From Bog-473 sp963838835 (GTDB lineage: Bacteria > Actinomycetota > Acidimicrobiia > Acidimicrobiales > RAAP-2), in contig CAWITA010000026.1 of the NCBI GenBank assembly GCA_963838835.1, positions 186,001-250,000 on the forward strand: a DNA stretch of 64,000 bases. The letters are read 5' to 3'. Under the pieces are notes generated by a model. The model had not been told where the DNA came from. It did not search any database and saw nothing but the letters and a program-made list of their open reading frames with translations. Of the stretch, positions 39,390 to 47,978 are shown piece by piece. Each line of letters starts with the position of its first letter. Within the stretch, counting starts at the first letter, position 1. A program made the translations under genes and the position numbers.

Positions 39390-40310
39390 CTAGGAGCGCG
39401 CGAGCTCGCTCAGCAACGCCAAACCACGTTCGCGGTCCGCCTTGTCGCCGGCGATCGCCGCCACGAAGTCGGTTGCCCCGGCGTCAGCCAACCCCCGGAT
39501 GGAGGCGCCGACGGACTCCTCGTCCCCGACGAAGGCGATGTCCGCTGCGGTCGCGGCACCCTCCTTGTCCAGCATGGCCCGGTAGGAGGGCAGGTTGGGG
39601 TAGATGGAAAGCTCCGTGTTGATCCGCTCCTTGGCGGCGTGGGCGTCGTTCGTGACCGCGACCGGCAGCGCCACCACGACGCGCGGCGCCGGGCGGCCGG
39701 CAGCCTCGGCGGCCGCCGTGATGGTGGGCACGATGTGACCCGCGACGGTGCCGGTGCCGGTCATCCAGGTCGCGGTGCCGTCGGCCACGGTGCCCGCCAG
39801 CCGCAGCATCGTGGGGCCGAGGGCGGCGACCAGCACCGGAGGCGGCTCCGCGCCGCTGATCGCAATGGGCGTGAAGGCGTTGGTGGTGACTCGTTCCCCC
39901 GTGCTCTTCGCCGCCTCGCCGCGCAGCAACGGCATGAGCGAGGACAGGTACTCCTTCATGTAGCGGGCGGGCTTGTCCCAGCTCATGCCCCACACGTTTT
40001 CGACCACGACCTGGTGCGACAACCCGATGCCCAACAGGAGCCGGTTCCCCGTCGCCCACTGCACCGTGAGGGCCTGCTGCGCCAGCATCATCGGGTGGCG
40101 CGGGTACACGGGCACCACCCCCGTGCCCAGACCGATCCCGGGCACCTGCGCCCCCGCCGTGGCCAACAGGGTCAACGCGTCGGGCCCGAAGATCTGCTCG
40201 GCGAACGCGTGGTCGAGGCCGGCGTCTGCGTACCGTTTGAGCTGGGCCACGGTGTCGCTGAGCGACGTGCTGACGTTCATCATGGTGCCGATCCGCAGTG
40301 CTTTCGCCAT
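39390..40310 (-). CDS. F420-dependent LLM-class oxidoreductase
   Basis: 306 residues of luciferase-like TIM barrel. TLLATAGAQVPGIGLGTGVV, PRHPMMLAQQALTVQWATGN and RLLLGIGLSHQVVVEN are typical of F420-dependent members (TIGR03564-like). Oxidises or reduces an unknown small substrate with F420 (or FMN). ATG 40310 has a ribosome site (GAGGGAG) further upstream. Confidence 0.88.
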   Translation of the reverse strand: MAKALRIGTMMNVSTSLSDTVAQLKRYADAGLDHAFAEQIFGPDALTLLATAGAQVPGIGLGTGVVPVYPRHPMMLAQQALTVQWATGNRLLLGIGLSHQVVVENVWGMSWDKPARYMKEYLSSLMPLLRGEAAKSTGERVTTNAFTPIAISGAEPPPVLVAALGPTMLRLAGTVADGTATWMTGTGTVAGHIVPTITAAAEAAGRPAPRVVVALPVAVTNDAHAAKERINTELSIYPNLPSYRAMLDKEGAATAADIAFVGDEESVGASIRGLADAGATDFVAAIAGDKADRERGLALLSELARS

Positions 40311-40330
40311 GTCCCCGGTGCTCCCTCGCG

Positions 40331-40336
40331 TAGTCT
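40331..40336 (+). promoter_or_regulatory. -10 box (TAGTCT) upstream of purK
   Basis: TAGTCT ends 7 nt before GTG 40344, which opens a 16-codon frame ending in the TGA that overlaps the purK start region. Confidence 0.45.
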
Positions 40337-40343
40337 GCCCCTT

Positions 40344-40394
40344 GTGTCCGCCTCACTGTCTAGGCGAATCCCCGAACGGGGGCGAGCAAGCTGA
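40344..40394 (+). CDS. Possible 16-residue leader peptide before purK
   Basis: GTG 40344 to TGA 40392-40394, Arg/Ser rich (SASLSRRIPERGRAS). It is the only frame with a start codon at leaderless distance from the -10 box. Its stop overlaps CTG 40391, the earliest possible start codon of purK. It could couple translation to purK, or mark a sequence error joining the two frames. Confidence 0.35.
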   Translation: MSASLSRRIPERGRAS

Positions 40395-41578
40395 CCCCAT
40401 ACGACGTCGGCTTCGTCGGGGCAGGCCAGCTGGCGCGCATGGCGGGCGAGGCGGCCAGCCCCCTGGGCCTCTCCGTGGCCGTGTTGGCCGAGCGCGCCGA
40501 CGACGCCGCCAGCGCGGTGGCCGCCGAGATCATCGTCGGGTCGCCTTTCGTCGCGGCCGACCTGCAGGCGTTCGCCGAGCGCTGCGGCGTCGTGACGTTC
40601 GACCACGAGCAGGTCGACCTCGAGATCGTGGCCGCCTTGGCAGCACGGGGCGCCGTCTTCCGGCCCGGCGCCGACGCGCTCGAACTGGCGGTCGACAAGG
40701 CCCGCATGCGGACGGTGCTCGACGGGGCGGGCGTCCCGGTGCCGAGCTACGTCGTGGTGGACGACAGACCCGACGGCGGGCCGAACGCGTCCGAGACGGT
40801 GGCGGCGTTCGCTCGGTCCCACGGCTGGCCGGTCGTGCTCAAGGCCGCCCGGGGCGGCTACGACGGCAAGGGGGTGTGGCCCGTTCGCGACCGGGCGGAA
40901 GCCGATGCCGTGTTGGCCCAGGTCGCGGGGCAGATTGTCCTCGAAGAACTGGTGCCCATCGATGCGGAGCTGGCCGTCGTGGTCGCCCGCTGCCCCTCGG
41001 GTGCCTCGACTGCCTGGCCGGCGGTCGAGACGGCCCAGGTCGATGGGGTCTGCCGGGAGGTACTGGTGCCCGGGCGACTACCTCCCGACGTGGTCGAGGC
41101 CGCCTCGGCCCTCGGCCAAAAGGTCGCCGAGATCGCCGGCGCCGTCGGCGTGATGGCCGTCGAGCTCTTCTCGTCACGCGGCCGTTTGCTCGTCAACGAG
41201 GTGGCGACCCGGCCCCACAATTCCGGGCACTGGACGATCGAGGGCGCCGTGACCTCGCAGTTCGAGAACCACCTCCGCGCCGTCCTCGACCTGCCGCTCG
41301 GCTCGACCACCCCCCAGCACGCACAGGTCGCCAGCGTCAACGTCTTCGGCGGCCCCTCCGGTACCGACCCGGCCCAGCTGCTGGCCCGGGGCCTAGCGGT
41401 CGAGGGTGCCCACGTCCACCTCTACGGGAAGACGGCGAGGCCCGGACGCAAGTTGGGCCACGTCACCGTGTGCGGCGACGACGCCGAGGTGGTCCGGTCC
41501 CGGGCCTGGTCGGCCGCGGTCGCCCTGGGCACCCCGGTGCCCGACGCCATCGACCTGCCCCCCGGGGTGACCCGTTGA
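40391..41578 (+). CDS. purK: N5-carboxyaminoimidazole ribonucleotide synthase
   Basis: About 395 residues. YDVGFVGAGQLARMAGEAAS is the N-terminal nucleotide site, VVLKAARGGYDGKGVW the ATP-grasp loop, and LLVNEVATRPHNSGHWTIEG the metal/ATP-binding region. Converts AIR, ATP and bicarbonate to N5-CAIR. The first ATG (40439) would delete the GAGQLAR motif, and there is no in-frame ATG, GTG or TTG after the upstream stop, so a CTG start at 40391 is the best fit. TTGA overlap with purE. Confidence 0.93.
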   Translation: MTPYDVGFVGAGQLARMAGEAASPLGLSVAVLAERADDAASAVAAEIIVGSPFVAADLQAFAERCGVVTFDHEQVDLEIVAALAARGAVFRPGADALELAVDKARMRTVLDGAGVPVPSYVVVDDRPDGGPNASETVAAFARSHGWPVVLKAARGGYDGKGVWPVRDRAEADAVLAQVAGQIVLEELVPIDAELAVVVARCPSGASTAWPAVETAQVDGVCREVLVPGRLPPDVVEAASALGQKVAEIAGAVGVMAVELFSSRGRLLVNEVATRPHNSGHWTIEGAVTSQFENHLRAVLDLPLGSTTPQHAQVASVNVFGGPSGTDPAQLLARGLAVEGAHVHLYGKTARPGRKLGHVTVCGDDAEVVRSRAWSAAVALGTPVPDAIDLPPGVTR

Positions 41579-42087
41579 CGCCCGGGGCGCCCGTCGTGGC
41601 CGTCGTCATGGGCAGCGGGTCGGACCTGGCTGTCATGCAGGGGGCCGTCGAGATGCTCGAACGCTTCGGCGTGGCGCACGAGGTGCGGGTGGTCTCGGCC
41701 CACCGGACCCCGCTCGACATGATCGCCTTCGGCCAGGCGGCGGCGGGCCGCGGCCTGCGAGTGCTCATCGCCGGAGCGGGGGGCGCCGCCCACCTGCCCG
41801 GGATGCTCGCCTCGGTCACCACCCTCCCGGTGATCGGCGTTCCGGTGGCGTTGTCGCACCTCGACGGCCTCGACAGCCTGCTTTCCATCGTGCAGATGCC
41901 CAAGGGCGTGCCCGTGGCGACGGTGGCGGTCAACGGCGCCCGCAACGCCGGCCTGCTCGCCCTGCGCATCCTTTCGGTCGGCGACCCGGACCTCACGGTA
42001 AAGATGGAGGCATTCCAAGAAGAGATCGCGTCGGAGGCCCGAGGCCAGGACTCCGAATTGTCCGGAGGAGCGACCGATGACGGCTGA
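41575..42087 (+). CDS. purE: N5-carboxyaminoimidazole ribonucleotide mutase
   Basis: 170 residues from TTG 41575, which overlaps the purK stop. MGSGSDLAVMQGAVEMLERF, VVSAHRTPLDM and AGAGGAAHLPGMLASVT are the PurE class I motifs, including Ser/Asp/His active-site residues. Moves the carboxylate to C4 to form CAIR in purine synthesis. Confidence 0.95.
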   Translation: MTPGAPVVAVVMGSGSDLAVMQGAVEMLERFGVAHEVRVVSAHRTPLDMIAFGQAAAGRGLRVLIAGAGGAAHLPGMLASVTTLPVIGVPVALSHLDGLDSLLSIVQMPKGVPVATVAVNGARNAGLLALRILSVGDPDLTVKMEAFQEEIASEARGQDSELSGGATDDG

Positions 42088-42926
42088 GCCCAACCTGGCG
42101 CAGCGGCTCGGCTACCCGGCCGACGCCAAACTGGTCGTCATCAACGCCGACGACCTTGGGTCGTGTCACTCCGCCAACGTCGGGGTCTTCGAGTGCTTGG
42201 CGACGGGGACCGTCACCTCCGCCTCGCTGATGGTGCCCTGCCCGTGGGCCCGGGAGGCGAGCAGCCGCTACCGCGGCGAGGACATCGGGGTCCACCTGAC
42301 CTTGAACGCGGAGTACGAGCTGTACCGCTGGGGCCCGATCACCTTCGCACCGTCGCTGCTCGGGGGCGACGGGGGGTTCCCCCGGACGATGCAGGACGTG
42401 TGGGACCACGCCGACCTCGACGAGGTCCGCCGCGAGTGCCGGGCCCAGATCGAGCGCGCCATCCTCTGGGGCTTCGACGTCAGCCACCTCGACGCCCACA
42501 TGGGCACGCTGCAACTGCGGCCGGAGTTCTTCGACGTCTACCTGGAGCTGGCCGTCACCTTCGGGCTGCCCTTGCGCATGGTGAGCTCGTCAGCAGAGCG
42601 CTACGTCGGCTTTCCCGCCCGAGCCGTGGCGGCGGAGGCCGGGGCCGTCTTCACCGATCACCTCCGGCTGGTCCCCGGCGTGGGCTCCCGCCAGACCCTC
42701 GAAAAGGAGCTGCAGACGCTCCGGCCGGGGGTGACCGAGTTCCTCTTGCACCCCGCCGTCGACTCCGCCGAACTGCGCTCGCTGGCGACCGACGACTGGG
42801 CGGCGCGCGTCGACGACTACCACATGATCTGCCAGGAGGACTGGGTCCGCCCGGTCCGTCGCCGAGGCGGGGGCGACCCTCATCGGCTACCGGCCCCTGC
42901 GCGAGTTGGCCCGGGCGAGTGGCTGA
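42077..42926 (+). CDS. ChbG/YdjC-like deacetylase, one frame break
   Basis: About 282 residues. VVINADDLGSCHSANVGVFE is the metal-binding Asp-Asp strand, GVHLTLNAEY and VSHLDAHMG supply the His ligands. Family members remove N-acetyl groups from carbohydrates. The frame breaks near 42855 (one base gained) and resumes VAEAGATLIGYRPLRELARA to TGA 42924. ATG 42077 has a strong ribosome site (GGAGGAG) and lies inside the end of purE. Confidence 0.88.
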
Positions 42927-43620
42927 TCCCGAGGTGGCGAGCACGACGGCGACCGCGACCACGATTCAGGGCGTGTCGATCCTGACGAGGCAACGTCGCT
43001 CCCGCGGCGACGTCTTCGACATCGAGCTGTCGCCCCTCGGCATCGAGATCCGCCGCGCCGGGCGACCCCCGGCCTACATGTCGTGGGCCCGAGTGTCGCA
43101 GTGGGAGATCAAGAAGCGCCGGCGCGGGGTGCTGCTGACGTTGCGCGGCGGGGGGGCCACCACGCCGCTCGTCGTCCCGGGCTGGGCTCCCGACGACCTC
43201 GAGGTGGTCATGCGCACGACGGCCGGCGCCTCCCCGCACGCGCCCACGGCGGCGCCCGCTGGCAATGGTGCGGCGGCGGCCGCGCCGGAACGGGCGCGCG
43301 AACCGGTGGCCGACGCCTTCACACCCGCCCCACTCGTCGCAGCCGCGGACGACACGGACACACCGCCCGCTCCGCCCGCTCCGAGCGCTCCGAGCGCTCC
43401 GAGCGCGCCGACCGCGCCGACCGCACCCGCGGCACACACCGAAGAGGCTCCAGCGAGCGCCGTCGGCGCGCCGCGGCGGTGGTTCCAGCGCGGGTCCGCC
43501 GCCAGCTGGAAGCCCGTCGTCACCGTTGTGCTGCTGGGTGCCCTGGCCACCGCGGTGACGCTCGTGCTGCTCCAGAGCGCCGGCATCATCAGCTGGGGGT
43601 TCCTCGGCCCCACGGCCTGA
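42919..43620 (+). CDS. C-terminally anchored hypothetical protein
   Basis: About 233 residues from GTG 42919, overlapping the previous stop. N-terminal 90 residues form a PH/bactofilin-sized beta domain (FDIELSPLGIEIRRAGRPPA, VLLTLRGGGATTPLVV). Then a low-complexity Ala/Pro linker with PSAPSAPSAPTAPTAP, a short basic patch, and one membrane helix (VVTVVLLGALATAVTLVLL) near the end. Probably tail-anchored with the domain in the cytosol. Unknown function. Confidence 0.65.
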   Translation: MADPEVASTTATATTIQGVSILTRQRRSRGDVFDIELSPLGIEIRRAGRPPAYMSWARVSQWEIKKRRRGVLLTLRGGGATTPLVVPGWAPDDLEVVMRTTAGASPHAPTAAPAGNGAAAAAPERAREPVADAFTPAPLVAAADDTDTPPAPPAPSAPSAPSAPTAPTAPAAHTEEAPASAVGAPRRWFQRGSAASWKPVVTVVLLGALATAVTLVLLQSAGIISWGFLGPTA

Positions 43621-43627
43621 TCAGCCG

Positions 43628-44485
43628 TCAGCGCACGCCGGCGAAGAGGTCGTCCTCGGTCACGTCCGTCGGGCCCACGCGGCTCTGCGCCAGCCGGTAC
43701 TCGTCAACGGGGTGGATGTCGCGCATCACCTCGGCCGGGAGGCCGAACCAGAACGGCGAGTTGGGATCGACCTGGGTCGCGTGCGCCTTGAGCGCCTCGC
43801 CACGCACCTGGGTGAAGCCCCGGACGTCGATGGTCGTCGTGTACGGCTCGGTGCGGGTCATGCGGGCGAGCCACTTGTCGTCGAAGGGTGACTCGAGCCC
43901 GAGTTCTTCGTACTTGGCGTGGATCTGGCGGAACCGTTCTCCCGACCAAACGTTGTAGTACAGCTTGGCCGGGGCGTAGGGCGGGCCCGCCTCCGGGAAC
44001 CGGTCTGGATCACCGGCGGAGTCGAAGGCCAAGACGGAGATCTCGTGGACCCGGAGATGGTCCGGATGGGGGTACTCGTTCTGGTGGTCGCCGTAGGTCA
44101 CGACGACCTGGGGGCGCTCGCGGCGGATGACGGCGACCAGGCGGCCGACCGCCTCGTCGAGGGGTGCCTGGGCGAAGGAGTCGGGGCGCGTGTTGGCCTC
44201 CGAGTCGGGCATCCCCGAGTCGCGGTAGCCGAGGAGAACCGTCTCGTCGTAGCCGATGATGTCGGTGGCCGCCTTGAGCTCGGCCATCCGGATCCGCCCG
44301 ATGTCCGCCCGCACCTCGGGCGTGTCCATGGCCGGGTTCAAGATGTCCCCCTCCTCGCCGCCGGTGCAGCACACCAGCACCGTCCGGACCCCCTCGGCGT
44401 GGTAGCGGGCCACCGTGGGTGCGCCCTTGGAGGCTTCGTCGTCGGGGTGCGCGTGGACGCAGAGCAGGCAGAGGCGATCGGGCAC
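43628..44485 (-). CDS. mca: Mycothiol S-conjugate amidase
   Basis: 285 residues. CLLCVHAHPDDEASKGAPT carries the AHPDDE zinc site, and HPDHLRVHEI the third ligand. The C-terminal HATQVDPNSPFWFGLP and the ending SRVGP...DLFAGV distinguish Mca from MshB. Cleaves mycothiol conjugates in detoxification, so the host should make mycothiol. GTG 44485 lies 6 nt after TAAGGT. Confidence 0.93.
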   Translation of the reverse strand: MPDRLCLLCVHAHPDDEASKGAPTVARYHAEGVRTVLVCCTGGEEGDILNPAMDTPEVRADIGRIRMAELKAATDIIGYDETVLLGYRDSGMPDSEANTRPDSFAQAPLDEAVGRLVAVIRRERPQVVVTYGDHQNEYPHPDHLRVHEISVLAFDSAGDPDRFPEAGPPYAPAKLYYNVWSGERFRQIHAKYEELGLESPFDDKWLARMTRTEPYTTTIDVRGFTQVRGEALKAHATQVDPNSPFWFGLPAEVMRDIHPVDEYRLAQSRVGPTDVTEDDLFAGVR

Positions 44486-44491
44486 GTGCCG

Positions 44492-44497
44492 ACCTTA
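44492..44497 (-). promoter_or_regulatory. -10 box (TAAGGT) for mca
   Basis: Minus-strand TAAGGT ends 6 nt before GTG 44485, leaderless spacing. Confidence 0.5.
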
Positions 44498-44549
44498 GCG
44501 GCGTGCCTGCGCAGGTGGGCCCGGTGCCACCCGCTCCCCCGCTGGGCCT

Positions 44550-44555
44550 TATGCT
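44550..44555 (+). promoter_or_regulatory. -10 box (TATGCT) for pspA
   Basis: TATGCT ends 8 nt before ATG 44564. It diverges from the mca promoter in a 78-bp gap. Confidence 0.45.
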
Positions 44556-44563
44556 CGTAATCC

Positions 44564-45337
44564 ATGGCAGGCATGTTCAGTCGGATCCGTGACATCTTCC
44601 GGTCCAAGGCGAACAAGGCCCTCGACAAGATGGAGGACCCGCGCGACACGCTGGACCTCTCCTACGAGAAGCAGCTCGAGCAGCTACAGAAGGTCCGCCG
44701 TGGCGTGGCCGACGTGGCCACGGCCCGCAAGCGGATCGAGCTGCAGGCCCAGGGGTTGCAGAAGCAGGCCGACAAGCTGCAGGGTCAGGCCAAGGCCGCG
44801 CTGGGACAGGGCAACGAGGATCTCGCCCGCGAGGCGCTGTCGCGTCGGGCCGCGCTCGGCGAGCAACTGGCCGACCTCAAGACGCAGCACGACCAGATCA
44901 GCGAGCAGGAGCAGAAGCTCGTCGCGACCTCCCAGGAGCTCCAGACCCGGATCGAGCGCTTCCGTACCCAGAAGGAGACGCTCAAGGCCACCTACACGGC
45001 GGCCGAGGCACAGACCAAGGTGGGCGAGGCGGTGTCGGGCATCTCGACGTCGATGGGCAACGCGGGCGCCACCATGCAGCGCGCCCAGGACAAGATCGCC
45101 TCGATGCAGGCGCGTGCGGGCGCCATCGACGAGCTGCTGGCGTCGGGCGCGCTGGACGACCTGACCACGCCGGTCGACGACATACAAAAGGAGCTCGACA
45201 AGGTGTCGAACTCGTCACAGGTGGACAACGAGCTGGCGGCCTTGAAGGCCGAACTGGGAACGGGCGACGACGGCGTCGGTCCCACGGCCGCGCTGCCACC
45301 GGCCGAACAAGAAAGAAGTGGAGGAGAGAGCGCCTGA
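44564..45337 (+). CDS. pspA: PspA/IM30 family envelope-stress protein
   Basis: 257 residues. FSRIRDIFRSKANKALDKME is the amphipathic N-terminus; DTLDLSYEKQLEQLQKVRRG begins a long coiled coil that continues to about residue 220. Forms membrane-associated ESCRT-III-like assemblies. Its stop overlaps the htpX start (TGATG). Heading the pspA-htpX-pspAB order found in actinobacteria. Confidence 0.93.
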   Translation: MAGMFSRIRDIFRSKANKALDKMEDPRDTLDLSYEKQLEQLQKVRRGVADVATARKRIELQAQGLQKQADKLQGQAKAALGQGNEDLAREALSRRAALGEQLADLKTQHDQISEQEQKLVATSQELQTRIERFRTQKETLKATYTAAEAQTKVGEAVSGISTSMGNAGATMQRAQDKIASMQARAGAIDELLASGALDDLTTPVDDIQKELDKVSNSSQVDNELAALKAELGTGDDGVGPTAALPPAEQERSGGESA

Positions 45338-46282
45338 TGGCAATCTCACGCAACATCACGGCCGACAAGGGCCTGACCTACCGGATGCTCTTGACGGGCT
45401 TCCTCTTCGTCGTGCTCTACGCCGTGTTCATCGGCGTCCTCTTCGCCCTGCTGCACAGTCTGGTCCTCATCCTGATCATCGCGGTCGGGCTGCTGTTCGC
45501 CCAGTACTGGTTCAGCGCCAAGATCGCCATGTACGCCATGCACGCCAAGGAGGTCACGCCCGGAGCAGGCGCCCGAGCTGCACGGGGTGGTCGACCGCCT
45601 GTGCGCGCTGGCGGACATGCCCAAGCCAAAGGTGGCCATCGCGCAGACCGACATCCCCAACGCGTTCGCCACCGGGCGGAGCCCCAAGGCGGCCGTCGTC
45701 TGCGTCACGACCGGGCTGCTCCGGCGCCTCGACGAGCCCGAGGTGGAGGCGGTGCTGTCGCACGAGATCTCCCACGTGGCCCACCGCGACGTCGCGGTCA
45801 TGACGATCGCCAGCGGGCTCGGCATGATCGCCGGCCTGCTGACCCGGGTGATGTTCTACTCGGAGATCTTCGGCGGGGGCCGAGGCGGCAACAACCAGCA
45901 GAGCCAGGCGGCCCTCATCGAGATGGGCGTGTTGTTGGTGTCGGTCGTCGTCTACTTCATCAGCTTCCTGCTGACCATGGCGCTGTCTCGTTATCGCGAG
46001 CTGGCCGCCGACCGCTCGGGAGCGCTGCTGATCGGGCGGCCGTCGCTGCTCGCCTCGGCGCTGGTCAAGATCACCGGCGAGATGGGCCGCATCCCGACCA
46101 AGGACCTGCGATCCGCCGAGCCGTTCAACGCCTTCTTCTTCGCCCCGGCCGTGGCCAACGGCGCCACCCAAGGGTCGGGCGGCGGCTTCAGCTTCGGCAA
46201 CCTGTTCCGGACGCACCCGACGCTCGAGCGCCGCCTGGCCCAGCTGGACTCGTTGGAGCGCCAGCTCGGCCAGGCCAGCTGA
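45337..46282 (+). CDS. htpX: HtpX-like M48 membrane protease, one frame break
   Basis: About 314 residues. Two N-terminal helices (LLTGFLFVVLYAVFIGVLFA and the next), then VLSHEISHVAHRDVAVM with the HEXXH zinc motif, and SRYRELAADRSGALLIGRP with the third ligand Glu. Membrane protein quality control. The frame breaks near 45562 (CCC-G-GAG, one base gained) before the ELHGVVDRLCALADMPKPKV block. Confidence 0.92.
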
Positions 46283-46327
46283 CCGGTCGCGGCGCGGATC
46301 GAGTCCGGTAGGCAGGCGTCGGCGGCC

Positions 46328-46901
46328 GTGGGCCTCTTCGACACCATCCTCGGCCGCACCAAGCCGGTCCGGGCCAACCTCGATGCGCTCTTCGCCCTGC
46401 CCACGGCCGCGCTGACCCTGCAGAGCGCCGGCGGGCTGGTCACGTCCGGTCACGCCGGTGTCTGCTGGAAGCCACCGCCGGGCCAGGGGGCCGCCGACGC
46501 CCAGAAGGAGATCTCCGAGCTGGTCGGCGACGGCTTCGGGCACGCCGAGGACTCCTTCGACTACGGCTGGCTGCTGCTCGACGACCCCGACCTCGACGAG
46601 CTGGTGACCAAGATCCACATGGCCAACTCGACGCTGCAGGACAACGGGTGGGGGCCCCAGCTGCTGGTGCTCGGTGTTCGGCTTCGTGCCCGGGCCCGAC
46701 GCGCCCGGCGACGCCCGGCCCTTCTGGCTGGTGTACCTGTTCAAGCGCGGCACCTTCTACCCGTTCGCTCCGGTCGACGCGCAGAAGGAGCGCCGCGACA
46801 CCGAACTGGAGCTGCGCATCCGCACCATGGTGGGCGCCGATCTGCCCGTCGAGTCCGACCTCTCGCGCTGGTTCCCCCTGTGGGACATGCCGGTGACGTG
46901 A
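46328..46901 (+). CDS. pspAB: PspA-associated protein PspAB, one frame break
   Basis: About 190 residues from GTG 46328. GLFDTILGRTKPVRANLDAL, FDYGWLLLDDPDLDELVTKI, then FWLVYLFKRGTFYPFAPVD and VESDLSRWFPLW are the PspAB blocks. One base gained near 46671. Partner of PspA and HtpX in actinobacterial envelope stress; the mechanism is not established. Overlaps the phosphatase GTG by GTGA. Confidence 0.88.
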
Positions 46902-47645
46902 GCGAAACGCTCGAACGGCTCATCGCCCTCGAGGGAGCGGTCAACTTCCGCGACCTCGGCGGCTACCCGGCGGGCGCCGGGATACGGACACGCTGGCGGA
47001 TGCTGTTCCGGGCCGACGGGCTGGGCGAGCTGACCGAGGCCGATCTCTCCGTCCTGCGGCAGATCGGCATCCGGACGGTCATCGACCTGCGCTCCGGCGA
47101 CGAGCTCGAGCGCGGCCGCTTCGACGTCGACGCTCACCCGGTGGCCTTCCACCACTTCCCCTTCATGGAGGAGCTGCCCGACGCGGAGGAGTTCGAACGC
47201 CGGCCCGGCTTCCTCGGCACCCAGTACCGGGAGTTCCTGAGCGAGGCCGGGCGACCAGATCCGGGCCGCGCTCGAGGTCCTGGCCGCCCCCGACGCGCTG
47301 CCGGCCGTCTTCCACTGCACCGCCGGCAAGGACCGCACCGGCGTGCTCTCGGCCATCGTCCTCTCCTTGCTGGGCGTCGACGAGCCGACGGTGGTGGCCG
47401 ACTACGCGCTGAGCGGCGAGGCCATGGCGCGGCTGCGGGCGAAGCTCATCGTCAAGTACCCCGAGGGCCGCGACAACATCGAGAGCCTCGACGAGGTGTT
47501 CTCGGCCGACCCGGCCCAGATGGAGACGCTGCTCGACCACATGAAGGACCGCTTCGGCTCAGTCGACGCCTACGTCGCCGGCCTCGGGACCGCGCCGGGC
47601 ACGGTGGAGCGTCTGCGGGCGGCGCTGCTCGAGCCTTCGGGCTAG
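46898..47645 (+). CDS. Tyrosine/serine protein phosphatase (PtpB-like), one frame break
   Basis: About 248 residues. GAVNFRDLGGYPAGAGIRTR opens the family, and FHCTAGKDRTGVLSAIVLSL contains the C(X)5R signature with the catalytic Cys. GVDEPTVVADYALSGEAM follows as in lipid/tyrosine phosphatases related to mycobacterial PtpB. One base gained near 47254. Its TAG shares the palindrome CTAG with the stop of the convergent pterin dehydratase gene. Confidence 0.9.
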
Positions 47646-47978
47646 CCGGCGTCGCCGGTTCCGCCGTCGTCGTCCCGGACGCGGACGTCGGGACGCAGCC
47701 GGTCGATGGCGCCAGCGAGCGCCAGGTCGAGCAGCGTGACGCCGCCCGAGTCGTGCGTGGTGAGGGCCAGGCGCACCGTGTTCCAACGGATGTCGATGTC
47801 GGGATGATGGTTGGCCGCCTCGGCGGCGGCGCCGACCGCGTTGACGAACTGGAGGGCGGCGGCGAAGTCGTGCAGCTTGACCGTGGTCACGAGGACGTCG
47901 CCCTGCCGGGACCAGTTCAGGTGCTGCTCGTCGAGTGCGGCGTCGATGTCGGCCTGGGTGAGGACCTGCTTCGCTCAC
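47642..47978 (-). CDS. Pterin-4a-carbinolamine dehydratase, one frame break
   Basis: About 111 residues. LTQADIDAALDEQHLNWSRQ then KLHDFAAALQFVNAVG and NHHPDIDIRWNTVRLAL, with the His-His-Pro active site. Dehydrates 4a-hydroxytetrahydropterin; many bacterial copies have uncertain roles (moonlighting, cofactor repair). GTG 47978 overlaps the fumarase stop. A base is gained near 47960. Confidence 0.87.

Noticed and set aside
42163..42918. Plus-strand Arg/Pro-rich frame inside the ChbG gene
   Set aside because: It is the shifted frame of a well-conserved deacetylase. It becomes real only from GTG 42919 onward.
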